Notes: generated by a model from the sequence alone, not told the origin. Positions 51,020 through 60,427 are shown, counted from the first letter of the stretch. The stretch is DNA of 64,000 nucleotides from Pseudomonadales bacterium (GCA_024234675.1 JACKNU010000001.1:496001-560000); one strand, 5' to 3'. A program made the numbers and translations.

Positions 51020-52792
51020 TTAATAAACGCGTGCTTTCGGTTGGAAGGTTTCAACCGTCTTCGGCTCAAAATTGACCGCTCGCTTGCCCACCCGCTTGTC
51101 GGTGGGGAAATACAGGGAGTGGCACAGCCAGTTGGCGTCGTCGCGCTCCTGGAAGTCGTCCCGGGCGTGGGCGCCGCGACTCTCCTTGCGCTCCTCCGCC
51201 GCGATGGCGGTCGCCTCGGCCACCTCGAACAGGTTGTGCAGTTCCAGGGCCTCGATACGAGCGGTATTGTAGGCCATGCTCTTGTCATCCAGCCTGGCAT
51301 TTTCGATGCGGCCACGCAGGTCAGCCAGCTTCTCGATGCCCTTCTGCATGAACTCGGCGTTGCGGAACACACCAAAGTGATTCTGCATGGTGCTCTGCAG
51401 TTCCTTGCGCAGGGCTGCCACGTTCTCGCCGCCGCTGGACTGGTTGAGTTTATCCAGGCGCGACCTGGCCTGCTCGATGTCGCTGTCGGAAGCATCGCGC
51501 ATTTCGATACCGGAGCGCAGGGCGTTTTCGATATACAGGCCCGAGGCGCGCCCGAATACCACCAGGTCCAGCAGCGAGTTGCCTCCCAGGCGGTTGGCGC
51601 CGTGCACTGATACGCAGGCCACCTCGCCACAGGCGTACAGCCCGGGAATGATCTGGTCGTTGCCATTGGCGTCCACGGTCAGGGCCTGGCCGTGCACATT
51701 GGTGGGAATACCGCCCATCATGTAGTGACAGGTGGGAACCACGGGCACGGGTTCCTTCACCGGGTCGGCATGGGCGAAGGTGCGCGACAGTTCGCAGATT
51801 CCCGGCAGGCGGCTCTCCAGCACTTCCTCGCCCAGGTGGTCGAGTTTCAGGAAGACGTGGTCGCCTTCGGGTCCGCAGCCCCGGCCCTCGATGATTTCCA
51901 GCACCATGGAGCGCGCTACCACGTCGCGGCCCGCCAGATCCTTGGCGTTGGGCGCATAGCGCTCCATGAAACGCTCGCCATCCTTGTTGATCAGGTAGCC
52001 GCCCTCACCCCGGCAACCCTCGGTTACCAGCACCCCGGCCCCGGCGATGCCGGTGGGATGGAACTGCCACATTTCGATATCCTGCACCGGGAAGCCCGCG
52101 CGCAGCGCCATGCCAATGCCGTCACCGGTGTTGATATGGGCGTTGGTAGTCGAGGCGTAAATGCGCCCGGCGCCGCCCGTGGCAAAGACCGTGGCCTTGG
52201 ATTTGACGTACACGATTTCGCCGGTTTCCATGCAGATGGCGATTACCCCGACCACCGCGCCGTCCTGGTTCTTGACCAGGTCAGTGGCGTACCACTCGTT
52301 AAAAAACACCGTGTTGTTCTTCATGTTGCCCTGGTACAGGGTGTGCAACAGGGCGTGGCCGGTGCGGTCCGCCGCGGCACAGGTGCGCGCGGCCTGGCCG
52401 CCCTCACCGTAATTCTTGGACTGGCCGCCGAAGGGGCGCTGGTAGATGCGGCCCTCTTCCGTGCGGGAGAACGGCAGGCCCATGTGCTCCAGTTCGAACA
52501 CGGCCTCCGGACCGACACTGCACATGTACTCGATGGCGTCCTGGTCACCGATGTAATCGGAGCCCTTCACGGTGTCATACATATGCCAGCGCCAGTCATC
52601 GTTGGGGTCGGCGCTGGCGATGGCGCAGGTGATCCCGCCCTGGGCCGATACCGTGTGTGAACGGGTGGGAAACACCTTGGATATCACCGCCGTCTTGTAA
52701 CCCGACTGGGCCAGTTGCAGCGCGGCGCGCATGCCGGCGCCGCCACCGCCGACAATCACGCCGTCAAAAGAGATAGTACGAAGAGCAGCCAT
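51020..52792 (-). CDS. sdhA: Succinate dehydrogenase flavoprotein subunit
   Basis: A 590-residue subunit (E. coli 588) that oxidises succinate with covalently bound FAD. It starts MAALRTISFDGVIVGGGGAGMRAALQLA, and the FAD-linking His lies in TRSHTVSAQGG. Catalytic Arg and His are in the CHYMMGGIPTNVHG and HGANRLGGNSLLDLV regions. ATG 52792 lies 2 bp after the sdhD stop; a GTG/ATG five codons upstream is inside sdhD and is not used. Confidence 0.98.
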   Translation of the reverse strand: MAALRTISFDGVIVGGGGAGMRAALQLAQSGYKTAVISKVFPTRSHTVSAQGGITCAIASADPNDDWRWHMYDTVKGSDYIGDQDAIEYMCSVGPEAVFELEHMGLPFSRTEEGRIYQRPFGGQSKNYGEGGQAARTCAAADRTGHALLHTLYQGNMKNNTVFFNEWYATDLVKNQDGAVVGVIAICMETGEIVYVKSKATVFATGGAGRIYASTTNAHINTGDGIGMALRAGFPVQDIEMWQFHPTGIAGAGVLVTEGCRGEGGYLINKDGERFMERYAPNAKDLAGRDVVARSMVLEIIEGRGCGPEGDHVFLKLDHLGEEVLESRLPGICELSRTFAHADPVKEPVPVVPTCHYMMGGIPTNVHGQALTVDANGNDQIIPGLYACGEVACVSVHGANRLGGNSLLDLVVFGRASGLYIENALRSGIEMRDASDSDIEQARSRLDKLNQSSGGENVAALRKELQSTMQNHFGVFRNAEFMQKGIEKLADLRGRIENARLDDKSMAYNTARIEALELHNLFEVAEATAIAAEERKESRGAHARDDFQERDDANWLCHSLYFPTDKRVGKRAVNFEPKTVETFQPKARVY

Positions 52793-52794
52793 CT

Positions 52795-53157
52795 TTATAA
52801 ACCCCACAAAATCTGGACGCCCCAGACTACATACGTGAACATGATAAGCGCGCTGACCGCCTGGGCCAGGAAACGCAGGACATTGCCGGTGGTGCCCATG
52901 AGGCGCTCAGTCAGGTAGTCCGTGAACACGGCCCACAGCCCAACCCAGGCGTGCAAGCCCAGGGACAACAGCGCCAGCAGGCTGAAGATACGCATCCAGG
53001 TCTGGGAGTACAGGGCTTTCCACGCCGCGTAATCCACCCCGTTGAGCAGCACGCAGCCCACAAAGATGAAGTACGCCAGCAGGATGACCGCCGAGACCCG
53101 CTGCATCATCCAGTCGTACAGGCCGGATCGGCCCATGCTCGTTACTGCAGTTACCAT
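52795..53157 (-). CDS. sdhD: Succinate dehydrogenase membrane anchor subunit
   Basis: A 120-residue subunit with three transmembrane helices (SAVILLAYFIFVGCVLL, FSLLALLSLGLHAWVGLWAVF, ALIMFTYVVWGVQILWG). The His in LGLHAWVG binds heme b. ATG 53157 overlaps the sdhC stop by 7 bp (ATGGTAA), the typical coupling. The longer frame from 53349 runs through sdhC and is not a gene. Confidence 0.95.
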   Translation of the reverse strand: MVTAVTSMGRSGLYDWMMQRVSAVILLAYFIFVGCVLLNGVDYAAWKALYSQTWMRIFSLLALLSLGLHAWVGLWAVFTDYLTERLMGTTGNVLRFLAQAVSALIMFTYVVWGVQILWGL

Positions 53158-53525
53158 ATCCATACTCCCGCCAGCAAAATGAGCACCACCGAGACGGCGA
53201 CCACGATTTTCACGCCCCGGATACCGCCCTCCATGGACTCGCCGATACCAAAATCCATCACCAGGTGTTTTACGCCGGCCACAGAGTGGTAGATCAGGCC
53301 CGCCATGACCGCCCAGATGACCAGCTTCATCAGCGGGCTGGACAGGCACTCACCCAGGGAGGCGAAACTCTCCGGGCTGGCCAGACTGGCATCCAGTGCC
53401 CAGATCAGCACGGCCATGCCAGCAAAGAGGAATACGCCGGAGGCGCGGTGGGCAATCGAGGCCCATGCGGTAATGGGAAGCCGCATGGTACCGATGTCCA
53501 GGTTCACAGGACGCTTGTCTTTCAC
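53151..53525 (-). CDS. sdhC: Succinate dehydrogenase cytochrome b556 subunit
   Basis: A 124-residue quinone- and heme-binding anchor. The ALxIWxH-like signature AWASIAHRASGVFLFAGMAVLIW and the heme His in YHSVAGVKHLVMDFG are present, with three transmembrane helices. It starts with GTG at 53525, the first gene of the sdhCDAB-sucAB-lpdA-sucCD run. The promoter at 53631-53659 is 100 bp ahead. Confidence 0.97.
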   Translation of the reverse strand: MKDKRPVNLDIGTMRLPITAWASIAHRASGVFLFAGMAVLIWALDASLASPESFASLGECLSSPLMKLVIWAVMAGLIYHSVAGVKHLVMDFGIGESMEGGIRGVKIVVAVSVVLILLAGVWIW

Positions 53526-53630
53526 TGTTGGATACCATCGTTGTGACGCCCGAAGGGGCGATTAATCGGGTTGACACGAAGTTCTCGCTCCGCTGGCGAC
53601 CGCTGCGGCCCGCCATCGAAAACGCGCCAA

Positions 53631-53659
53631 ATTATAGGCACTTAGCGCTGCGATTACAA
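53631..53659 (-). promoter_or_regulatory. Sigma-70 promoter of the sdh/suc block
   Basis: On the minus strand TTGTAA and a perfect TATAAT are 17 bp apart, with a leader of about 100 bases to sdhC. Confidence 0.75.
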
Positions 53660-53792
53660 ACCTGTTGCGAAAATGCGACGGCCCTGCCCGGGCGCCTCAG
53701 GATCCGGCTCGCGCCAGTCGGGGAAAAATGCCTCCCGACTATAGACTTTAGTCGAAAAGCGCTTTGCAAACCGGCACATAGCGCCAGATCAA

Positions 53793-53820
53793 TTGACAAA
53801 AACGCGTGAGACTCTATAGT
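53793..53820 (+). promoter_or_regulatory. Sigma-70 promoter of gltA
   Basis: A perfect TTGACA and TATAGT are 16 bp apart, about 30 bases upstream of the gltA start. The inverted repeat at 53736-53754 lies where an activator or repressor could act. Confidence 0.8.
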
Positions 53821-53856
53821 GGATCGCCCATCGTTTTACTTCGCAGGATCCCCTAT

Positions 53857-55149
53857 ATGAGCGACAAGAAAGCCACCCTGAGCATAGACGGACTGGCCGA
53901 GGCCGTGGAGCTTCCCATCTACTCAGGAACCCTGGGGCCGGATGTGGTCGATGTCGGCGGCCTGACCGCCAGGGGCATGTTCACCTACGATCCCGGCTTC
54001 GTATCCACCGCGGCCTGCGAGTCACAGATCACCTTCATCGACGGCAACAAGGGCGTACTGCTGCACCGAGGCTACCCTATCGAGCAGCTTGCGGACGAGT
54101 CCGACTACCTGGAAACCTGTTACCTGCTGCTCTACGGCGAGTTGCCCAACAAAGCCCAGAAAGAGAAGTTCGTCAGCACGGTACACCGCCACACCATGGT
54201 GCACGAGCAGATCCGCACCTTCTTCAACGGCTTCCGCAGGGACGCCCACCCCATGGCCATCATGTGTGGCGTGGTGGGCGCCCTGTCCGCTTTCTACCAC
54301 GACTCGCTGGATATATCCGACGAGCAGCACCGCCAGGTTGCCGCCTTCCGCCTGATCGCCAAGATGCCGACCCTGGCGGCCATGAGCTACAAGTTCTCCA
54401 CCGGCCAGCCTTTCATGTACCCCGACAACAGCCTCAACTACGCCGAAAACTTCCTGCACATGATGTTCGGCAACCCCTGCGAGCCCAGCAATATCAGCCC
54501 GGTGCTGTCCAGGGCCATGGATCGCATCTTCCTGCTGCACGCCGACCACGAGCAGAACGCCTCCACCTCCACGGTGCGCCTGGCAGGGTCCTCCGGCGCC
54601 AACCCCTTCGCCTGTATCGCCGCGGGCATAGCCGCGCTGTGGGGCCCCTCCCACGGCGGTGCCAACGAGGCAGTACTGGAAATGCTCGAGGAGATCGGCG
54701 ATGTGTCGCGCATCGACGAGTTCGTCGCCAGGGCCAAGGACAAGGATGACCCCTTCCGCCTTATGGGGTTCGGCCACCGGGTGTACAAGAATTTCGACCC
54801 CAGGGCCAAAGTGATGAAAGAGTCCGCAGACGAGGTACTGGCGGAACTGGGCCTGGAGAACGACCCCCTGCTGGCCATCGCCAAACGGCTGGAAGAGATC
54901 GCCCTGCACGACGACTATTTCATCGAGAAGAAGCTGTATCCGAATGTCGATTTCTACTCCGGTATCATCCTCAAGGCCATAGGCATACCCACCAGCATGT
55001 TTACGGTTATCTTCGCCGTGGGCCGCACCGTGGGCTGGATCGCCCACTGGAACGAAATGATCTCAGGCAGCTACCGAATCGGCCGCCCGCGTCAGTTGTA
55101 CACCGGCCACGTTATGCGCGACTATGTACCGCTGCAGGAACGCAAGTAG
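53857..55149 (+). CDS. gltA: Citrate synthase (type II, hexameric)
   Basis: Condenses acetyl-CoA and oxaloacetate at the start of the TCA cycle. From ATG 53857 it is 430 residues (E. coli 427). Catalytic residues lie in LHADHEQNASTSTVRLAGSSGANPFACIAAGIAALWGPSHGGANEAVL and MGFGHRVYKNFDPRA, in order His, His and Asp. The N-terminal extension typical of type II, NADH-regulated enzymes is present. The longer frame from 53806 is rejected because it begins inside the promoter. Confidence 0.98.
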   Translation: MSDKKATLSIDGLAEAVELPIYSGTLGPDVVDVGGLTARGMFTYDPGFVSTAACESQITFIDGNKGVLLHRGYPIEQLADESDYLETCYLLLYGELPNKAQKEKFVSTVHRHTMVHEQIRTFFNGFRRDAHPMAIMCGVVGALSAFYHDSLDISDEQHRQVAAFRLIAKMPTLAAMSYKFSTGQPFMYPDNSLNYAENFLHMMFGNPCEPSNISPVLSRAMDRIFLLHADHEQNASTSTVRLAGSSGANPFACIAAGIAALWGPSHGGANEAVLEMLEEIGDVSRIDEFVARAKDKDDPFRLMGFGHRVYKNFDPRAKVMKESADEVLAELGLENDPLLAIAKRLEEIALHDDYFIEKKLYPNVDFYSGIILKAIGIPTSMFTVIFAVGRTVGWIAHWNEMISGSYRIGRPRQLYTGHVMRDYVPLQERK

Positions 55150-55167
55150 GAGCCGAAGGCTACAGAT

Positions 55168-55192
55168 CAAGGGCCGCCACGCGGCCTTTTTT
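55168..55192 (+). terminator. Intrinsic terminator of gltA
   Basis: GGCCGC pairs with GCGGCC around a three-base loop, followed by six T, about 20 bp after the gltA stop. Confidence 0.9.
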
Positions 55193-55242
55193 CGTGGCAA
55201 TACCATAAACCTGTCTCTATCCAAACCAGGAAGCACGCCACC

Positions 55243-56364
55243 ATGACTGCCACTGTCATCAGCGGAACCGGCCTATTCACCCCGGCAGAGTCCATCAGCA
55301 ACGACGAGCTGGTGGCGTCATTCAACGCCTACGTGGACCTTTACAACAGCGAAAACGCCGCCGCAATAGCGTCCGGGGAGCTGCCTCCACTGCAGCACTC
55401 CTCAGTGGAGTTCATTGAGAAGGCATCGGGCATCAAGGCCCGCTACGTGATGAACAAGGATGGCATCCTGGATCCGACCCGCCTGGTGCCCCGCCTGCCG
55501 GACCGCCCCAATGAGGAGCCTTCGATCCAGTGTGAAATGGCCTTGCCCGCCGCCAGGGAAGCCATGGCCCAGGCAGGCAAGACTGCCGCTGATATCGATA
55601 TGGTGATCGTCGCCGCTTCCAATATGCAGCGCGCCTACCCGGCCATGGCGGTGGAAATACAGGATGCGCTGGGCATCGAGGGCTTCGGCTTCGACATGAA
55701 CGTGGCCTGTTCCTCGGCTACTTTCGGCATCCAGCAGGCCCGGGACGCGGTCCTGTCCGGCAGCGCCCGCTGCGTATTGATGCTCAACCCGGAAATCTGC
55801 AGCGGCCACCTGAACTTCCGCGACCGCGACTCGCACTTCATCTTCGGCGATGTGTGCACCGCGGTGATCATCGAGGCGGCGGACACCGCCACCTCGAAAG
55901 ACCAGTACGCCATCCTCGACAGCAAGCTGCAGACGATCTACTCCAACAATATCCGCAACAACTTCGGCTTCCTCAACCGCTGTGACGAAACCGGTATCGG
56001 CAAACCCGACAAGCTGTTCGTACAGGAAGGTCGCAAGGTATTCAAGGAGGTTTGCCCGGCGGTGGCCACCCAGATATCCGGGCAGCTTGAAGGACTGGGT
56101 ATCGCCCCCGAGAAGATCAAGCGCATGTGGCTGCACCAGGCCAACCTGAACATGAACCAGCTGATCTCCCGCCGGGTGCTGGGACGCGAGGCAACGGCCG
56201 ACGAGGCGCCGACCATCCTGGACGAATACGCCAATACCAGCTCGGCCGGTTCAGTTATCGCCTTCCACAAACACCGCGCCGACTTCCAGAGCGGGGAACT
56301 GGGCGTCTTGTGCTCATTCGGCGCCGGCTACAGCATCGGCAGCGTGGTGCTCAGGAAGGTCTAG
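55243..56364 (+). CDS. Beta-ketoacyl-ACP synthase III (FabH-like, long type)
   Basis: A 373-residue thiolase-fold condensing enzyme. The catalytic triad is intact: Cys in NVACSSATFG, His in WLHQANLNMN and Asn in ANTSSAGSV. It is about 50 residues longer than FabH and resembles the Pseudomonas PA3286 (FabH2) type, which takes medium-chain acyl-CoA (octanoyl) as a shunt into fatty acid synthesis. The symbol is withheld because the primer specificity cannot be read. Its stop overlaps the hisC stop on the other strand. Confidence 0.85.
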   Translation: MTATVISGTGLFTPAESISNDELVASFNAYVDLYNSENAAAIASGELPPLQHSSVEFIEKASGIKARYVMNKDGILDPTRLVPRLPDRPNEEPSIQCEMALPAAREAMAQAGKTAADIDMVIVAASNMQRAYPAMAVEIQDALGIEGFGFDMNVACSSATFGIQQARDAVLSGSARCVLMLNPEICSGHLNFRDRDSHFIFGDVCTAVIIEAADTATSKDQYAILDSKLQTIYSNNIRNNFGFLNRCDETGIGKPDKLFVQEGRKVFKEVCPAVATQISGQLEGLGIAPEKIKRMWLHQANLNMNQLISRRVLGREATADEAPTILDEYANTSSAGSVIAFHKHRADFQSGELGVLCSFGAGYSIGSVVLRKV

Positions 56365-57419
56365 GCCAGCAGTTCCGCCAGCGCGGCCAGCAATTCGTCA
56401 CATTGCGCGTCCGTGCCCACCGTGATGCGCAGGTAGTTGTCGATACGCGGCTGGTGGAAATAGCGCACGATTATCCCCCGCTCCCGCAGGGCCGCGAACA
56501 GCTCGCTGGCCTCCTTGCGCTGGTGCGAGGCCATGACGAAATTGGCCGCTGAGGGCAGCACCGAGAACCCCATGCCCTGCAGGGCCGCCACCAGGCGCTC
56601 GCGACTGGCGATCACCCGCTGGTTTGCCTCCTGGAAATAGGCCTCGTCTTCCAGGGCCGCCAGGGCGGCTCGCTGGGCCAGGATATCCAGTGGGTAGGAG
56701 TTGAATGAATTCTTGACCCGTTCCAGCCCCTCTACCAGCTGGGCGGAACCCATCGCCACACCCACCCGCAGGCCCGCCAGGGACCTGGACTTGGACAGGG
56801 TCTGGACCACCAGCAGATTGTCGAACTCGGGGATCAGCCGCACCGCGGACTGCCCTCCGAAATCGATGTAGGCCTCGTCGATCACCACCACCGCATCGGG
56901 GTTGCGCACCAGGAGCTGGCGAATCCCTTCAAGCGGCAACAGCATGCCCGTGGGCGCATTGGGGTTGGGAAGGATGATAGCTCCGCTGCCGGCGCTGTAA
57001 TCCCCCGGATCCACCGAGTAATCGGTCGCCAGCGGCACCGCGCGGCAGTTGACGCCGTACAGCTCGCTCCACACGGGGTAAAAGCTGTAGGTGACGTCGG
57101 GGAACAACAGGGGCGCCTCGTGGCGCAACAGCGCCTGGAACACGTGCGCGAGCACCTCGTCGGAGCCGTTGCCCAGGAATACCTGGCCGGGCTGCAGGCC
57201 ATGGCGCTGCGCGAAAGCGCGCTTCAGGTCGCTGGATTCGGGGTCGGGATAACGTCTTAATTCATCGCCACTGACCGCGGCGATGGCTTGCAGCACCGCC
57301 GGGGACGGCGGATAGGGATGCTCGTTGGTATTGAGCTTGACCAGCCTGTTGAGCCTGGGCTGCTCGCCCGGCACGTAGGGCGTGAGCTGTCCAACGATGT
57401 CGCTCCAGAATCGACTCAT
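56361..57419 (-). CDS. hisC: Histidinol-phosphate aminotransferase
   Basis: A PLP-dependent aminotransferase of 352 residues in histidine synthesis. It has the fold-type I landmarks NTNEHPYPPSP (substrate), PNPNAPTGMLLP, VIDEAYIDFG and the PLP lysine in TLSKSRSLAGLRVG. The C-terminal RYFHQPRIDNYLRITVG is typical of HisC. A broad-specificity aromatic or second paralogue role is possible, since no other his genes are near. It starts 15 bp downstream of tRNA-Glu copy 2 on the same strand. Confidence 0.9.
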   Translation of the reverse strand: MSRFWSDIVGQLTPYVPGEQPRLNRLVKLNTNEHPYPPSPAVLQAIAAVSGDELRRYPDPESSDLKRAFAQRHGLQPGQVFLGNGSDEVLAHVFQALLRHEAPLLFPDVTYSFYPVWSELYGVNCRAVPLATDYSVDPGDYSAGSGAIILPNPNAPTGMLLPLEGIRQLLVRNPDAVVVIDEAYIDFGGQSAVRLIPEFDNLLVVQTLSKSRSLAGLRVGVAMGSAQLVEGLERVKNSFNSYPLDILAQRAALAALEDEAYFQEANQRVIASRERLVAALQGMGFSVLPSAANFVMASHQRKEASELFAALRERGIIVRYFHQPRIDNYLRITVGTDAQCDELLAALAELLA

Positions 57420-57434
57420 GGCTTGTCCGGATAG

Positions 57435-57510
57435 TGGCGTCCCCTAGGGGGTTCGAACCCCTGTTACTGCCGTGAAAGGGCAGGGTCCTGGACCACTAGA
57501 CGAAGGGGAC
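57435..57510 (-). tRNA. tRNA-Glu (anticodon TTC), copy 2
   Basis: A 76-base tRNA with encoded CCA, nearly identical to copy 1 at 28192-28267, with a two-base D-loop difference. It lies directly upstream of hisC, which could be transcribed by read-through, since there is no terminator in the 15 bp between them. Confidence 0.98.
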
Positions 57511-57545
57511 GTAGTGGCCCCGACGGGTAATGTCGGGAGCGCGCT

Positions 57546-57573
57546 ATTGTACCCAAGCAAACCCGCATTGCAA
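57546..57573 (-). promoter_or_regulatory. Promoter of tRNA-Glu copy 2
   Basis: On the minus strand TTGCAA and TACAAT are 16 bp apart and are followed by a GCGCGC discriminator, the same design as the promoter of copy 1. Confidence 0.75.
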
Positions 57574-57617
57574 GACGGCAGCGGGCCACCCGGTCCATGT
57601 CCGGATGGCCCGGGACA

Positions 57618-60266
57618 TCAGAAGCTGACGCGCAATCCCAGCTGGTAATTGATTCCAGGCTGCCAGTTTTCGTAGGGAAGGTCTCCCTGGGTCCACTCGA
57701 TCTTGGTATCGAAAATATTGCCGGCCTTGGCCTCGAATTCCAGGTTGGACTTTTTCCAGGCGAACTCGTACTTGAACAACAGGTCGACGACCCCCCTGCC
57801 CTCCTCGATAATATCCGGCGCGTTATTGTCTCCGACAAGCACGATGCGCTCATCGGTGTAGTTGTACAGCACGCTGCCGGTGATACCCAGGTCGTAATCG
57901 GCATAGGAGAGCTGGATGTTCCCCAGCCAGTCCGACTGGCCCGTCATCTTGCGCTCGTTGGAGTACAGTGGCGCGATCTGGCGTCCACCAGTGAGTGGCA
58001 CATCCGCAGCGGTTTCTCCGGATCCCAGCAGGGTCACCTTGGAATCGATATATGACACGTTGAAGGCGATATTGAAGCCATCCCACATCGGGTCCAGGTC
58101 AAACCAGGTCGCCAGTGGCAATTCCTTGCGAACGTCGTATTCCAGCCCCTTCAACTCCGCCTTGTCGGCGTTGAACCAGGTATAGATGTCGCCCTGGGCC
58201 TGGATCTTGGCCAACTCGATGGGATTGTCGAACTCCTTGTAGAAGGCACCCAGTGACATTTCATCCGCCGCGCCGAAATACCACTCCCAGCGCAGGTCGT
58301 AGTTGGTCAGGTCGGCGGGTTCCAGGAACACGTTACCGCGATACAGGTTCTGGTCCTCGGGGTTGCGCAGGGTTGAGCCGGTCACCTCCAGCAGGCTGGG
58401 CCGGTTGACCGTCTCGGAGTAGGCGCCACGCAACTGCATGTTCTCGATGAACTCCCAGGTCACCGACAGCGCCGGCAGGGTATCGTCGTAGTCTCGCTTC
58501 ACCTTGTTATCGGTGCCGGGTTCGGTATTGCCGCCCCAGGCATCCGCTTCGATGGTCGTGTCTTCCTGGCGTAACCCCAGCTGCACCCGCACGGTGGCCA
58601 GCACCTGGGAATCGAGGGACAGATAATAGGCCTCGACTTTCTCCGAGGACTTTGCGTAGGGGTAAATGCCGCTGGCATTGGCGGCACTGTTGGAAAAGTC
58701 CCTGACGCTGACGTACTGGTCGACCCAGTTATCGTCCCCGAATACCTGGTTGGGTGTTTCCCAGGGCACGTAGTACGGGGCGGAGGCCGTGATATCGAAG
58801 CGGAACAGCCGGTCCGTGCTGTCGCGCTTGCGATCGTAGTCGGAGATGCCAGCGCTCACCACACTGTCGATACCCAATACGGTAAACGGCACCTCCCCGT
58901 CCAGGCCATACTCGTCTATGCTGTCGTTAAGTTTGCTGTAGTTCCGCTCCGGGGCCTGGTACACATCCCGCAGGTCACCTGCCGCCTGGCTGCTCGAGGT
59001 CACCATTTCCATCAGGCCGCTGTTGCCCTCCGCGTAGGTATAACTGCGGGTATCCGGGGCGTCGCGCTTGCCACTGCCATCCACGGCGCGCCATTCGATC
59101 AACGCGTCGTTCAGCGCCGGGAAGTAATGGCTGCCGGTGAGCTGGTAGGACTCGATCTGGTTCTCGGTCCACTGCAGGAGGTAGCTCTCGACCGGGGTGC
59201 CGTTGTTCACGTTATCCTCACTGGACAGACCCTTGTCCTGCTGAACCTGGTCCGTGGTCTGCTGCAGCTTGGTAGCGTTAAATACGATCGAATTGTTCTC
59301 GTTCAACTCCAGACCGATACTGCCGAAAGCACTGATATCGATATTCTGGGTGGTAATGAAGCGATTGTAGTCTACTGTCTGGTTGCTGCCGCCATCGACA
59401 CCGGTGAACTCGTAACGCCGCAGGTCCTTGTCGGTATTCACCCAACGATTGCTGTACTTGTAGTTGCCAATGAAACCCAGCACCATGTCATTGCTGAACT
59501 CCAGGCGCTTACCGAACTCGGCTTCGCCAGTGTAGAACGGCTTCATGGTTTTTTCGCGGATATCCCACTTGTCGTAGAAGCCTGCGCCGAGATTGGCGCG
59601 CTCGGGATAAACCGTTTCGTCAAACTCGGTCGTGGTCAGATCCTGCACCGGCTTGGGGATGGCCCGCGTGCCGTCGTCATAGCCCCAGTTGTCTTTCTTG
59701 CCACCGCTGTAAGTCAGCCCGTCGCCGTTGGTCGTTTTGGAGTTGCCGCCCGCGCTCAGCTTGAGTATGAGGTAGTCCTCGTCCGGCGTGGTCTTGGTGC
59801 GGATATCCACCACACCGCCGGAAAAGTCACCCGGGTACTCTACCGAATACGTTTTCTGTACCAGCAGGCTCCTGACAATATTGTTGGGCACTATATCCAG
59901 GGGCACCGTCTTCTGGAACGGGACCGGACTGGATATCCGCGCCCGATTCAAAAGGGTCGAGGAATACCGCTCCCCCAGGCCGCGCACATACACGTATTTG
60001 CCACTTACCAGGCTGAGTCCCGCAACCCTGGAAAGGGCCGCACCAACGTTGGTCTCCGGCACGAAGTTCAGGTCCTCGGTATCCAGCACGTTGGAGATTT
60101 CCGAGGTGTCGCGCTTTTCTTCCGGTACGAATTCACCGAGAACGAACACCTCCTCTATGTCCACGCCCGGATCGGCATTCTCGATCTCCGGGACCTGTGC
60201 CGCCAGCATGGGCACATGCATTCCCAGGGCCGCCATCACCGCCACAGTCAATCTATTTCGTTTCAT
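57618..60266 (-). CDS. TonB-dependent receptor
   Basis: An 882-residue outer-membrane receptor (from ATG 60266). A signal peptide covers about residues 1-23. A TonB-box-like segment IEEVFVLGEF is followed by the plug domain (GAALSRVAGLSLVSGKYVYVRGLGERYSSTLLN, then SVEYPGDFSGGVVDIRTK), and the rest forms a 22-strand barrel ending in the aromatic signal YQLGLRVSF. It is larger than most siderophore receptors and fits carbohydrate, protein or complex-ligand receptors of marine bacteria. The adjacent 1163-residue repeat protein (161 bp apart, same strand) is the likely partner. Substrate is unknown. Confidence 0.92.
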   Translation of the reverse strand: MKRNRLTVAVMAALGMHVPMLAAQVPEIENADPGVDIEEVFVLGEFVPEEKRDTSEISNVLDTEDLNFVPETNVGAALSRVAGLSLVSGKYVYVRGLGERYSSTLLNRARISSPVPFQKTVPLDIVPNNIVRSLLVQKTYSVEYPGDFSGGVVDIRTKTTPDEDYLILKLSAGGNSKTTNGDGLTYSGGKKDNWGYDDGTRAIPKPVQDLTTTEFDETVYPERANLGAGFYDKWDIREKTMKPFYTGEAEFGKRLEFSNDMVLGFIGNYKYSNRWVNTDKDLRRYEFTGVDGGSNQTVDYNRFITTQNIDISAFGSIGLELNENNSIVFNATKLQQTTDQVQQDKGLSSEDNVNNGTPVESYLLQWTENQIESYQLTGSHYFPALNDALIEWRAVDGSGKRDAPDTRSYTYAEGNSGLMEMVTSSSQAAGDLRDVYQAPERNYSKLNDSIDEYGLDGEVPFTVLGIDSVVSAGISDYDRKRDSTDRLFRFDITASAPYYVPWETPNQVFGDDNWVDQYVSVRDFSNSAANASGIYPYAKSSEKVEAYYLSLDSQVLATVRVQLGLRQEDTTIEADAWGGNTEPGTDNKVKRDYDDTLPALSVTWEFIENMQLRGAYSETVNRPSLLEVTGSTLRNPEDQNLYRGNVFLEPADLTNYDLRWEWYFGAADEMSLGAFYKEFDNPIELAKIQAQGDIYTWFNADKAELKGLEYDVRKELPLATWFDLDPMWDGFNIAFNVSYIDSKVTLLGSGETAADVPLTGGRQIAPLYSNERKMTGQSDWLGNIQLSYADYDLGITGSVLYNYTDERIVLVGDNNAPDIIEEGRGVVDLLFKYEFAWKKSNLEFEAKAGNIFDTKIEWTQGDLPYENWQPGINYQLGLRVSF

Positions 60267-60427
60267 TTTGCTATCTCTCATTGCCTGTAAGTAGCCCGCT
60301 GTCGGACCCGCGCCTGCTGGCATAAATCGCTCTTCCAGGCAGGACATACTTCCAGTTGTTCGCCGCGTTGTTGCAGGGGACCGTCATACATGCCCGGCCC
60401 CCTGCTCCAGTCTCTCGCCAGTTCTGC

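Larger units (their letters stand above)
53526..53856. other. Divergent control region between sdhC and gltA
   Basis: This 331 bp non-coding stretch serves both the sdh/suc operon and gltA. It contains one sigma-70 promoter for each side (listed separately) and a CGACTA-N7-TAGTCG inverted repeat at 53736-53754, about 40 bp ahead of the gltA -35 box, a likely regulator site. A shadow frame across it (53528-53809) is not considered a gene. Confidence 0.7.

Noticed and set aside
53158..53349. N-terminal extension of sdhD
   Set aside because: It is the antiphase reading of sdhC; sdhC ends inside it with a normal ATGGTAA overlap.
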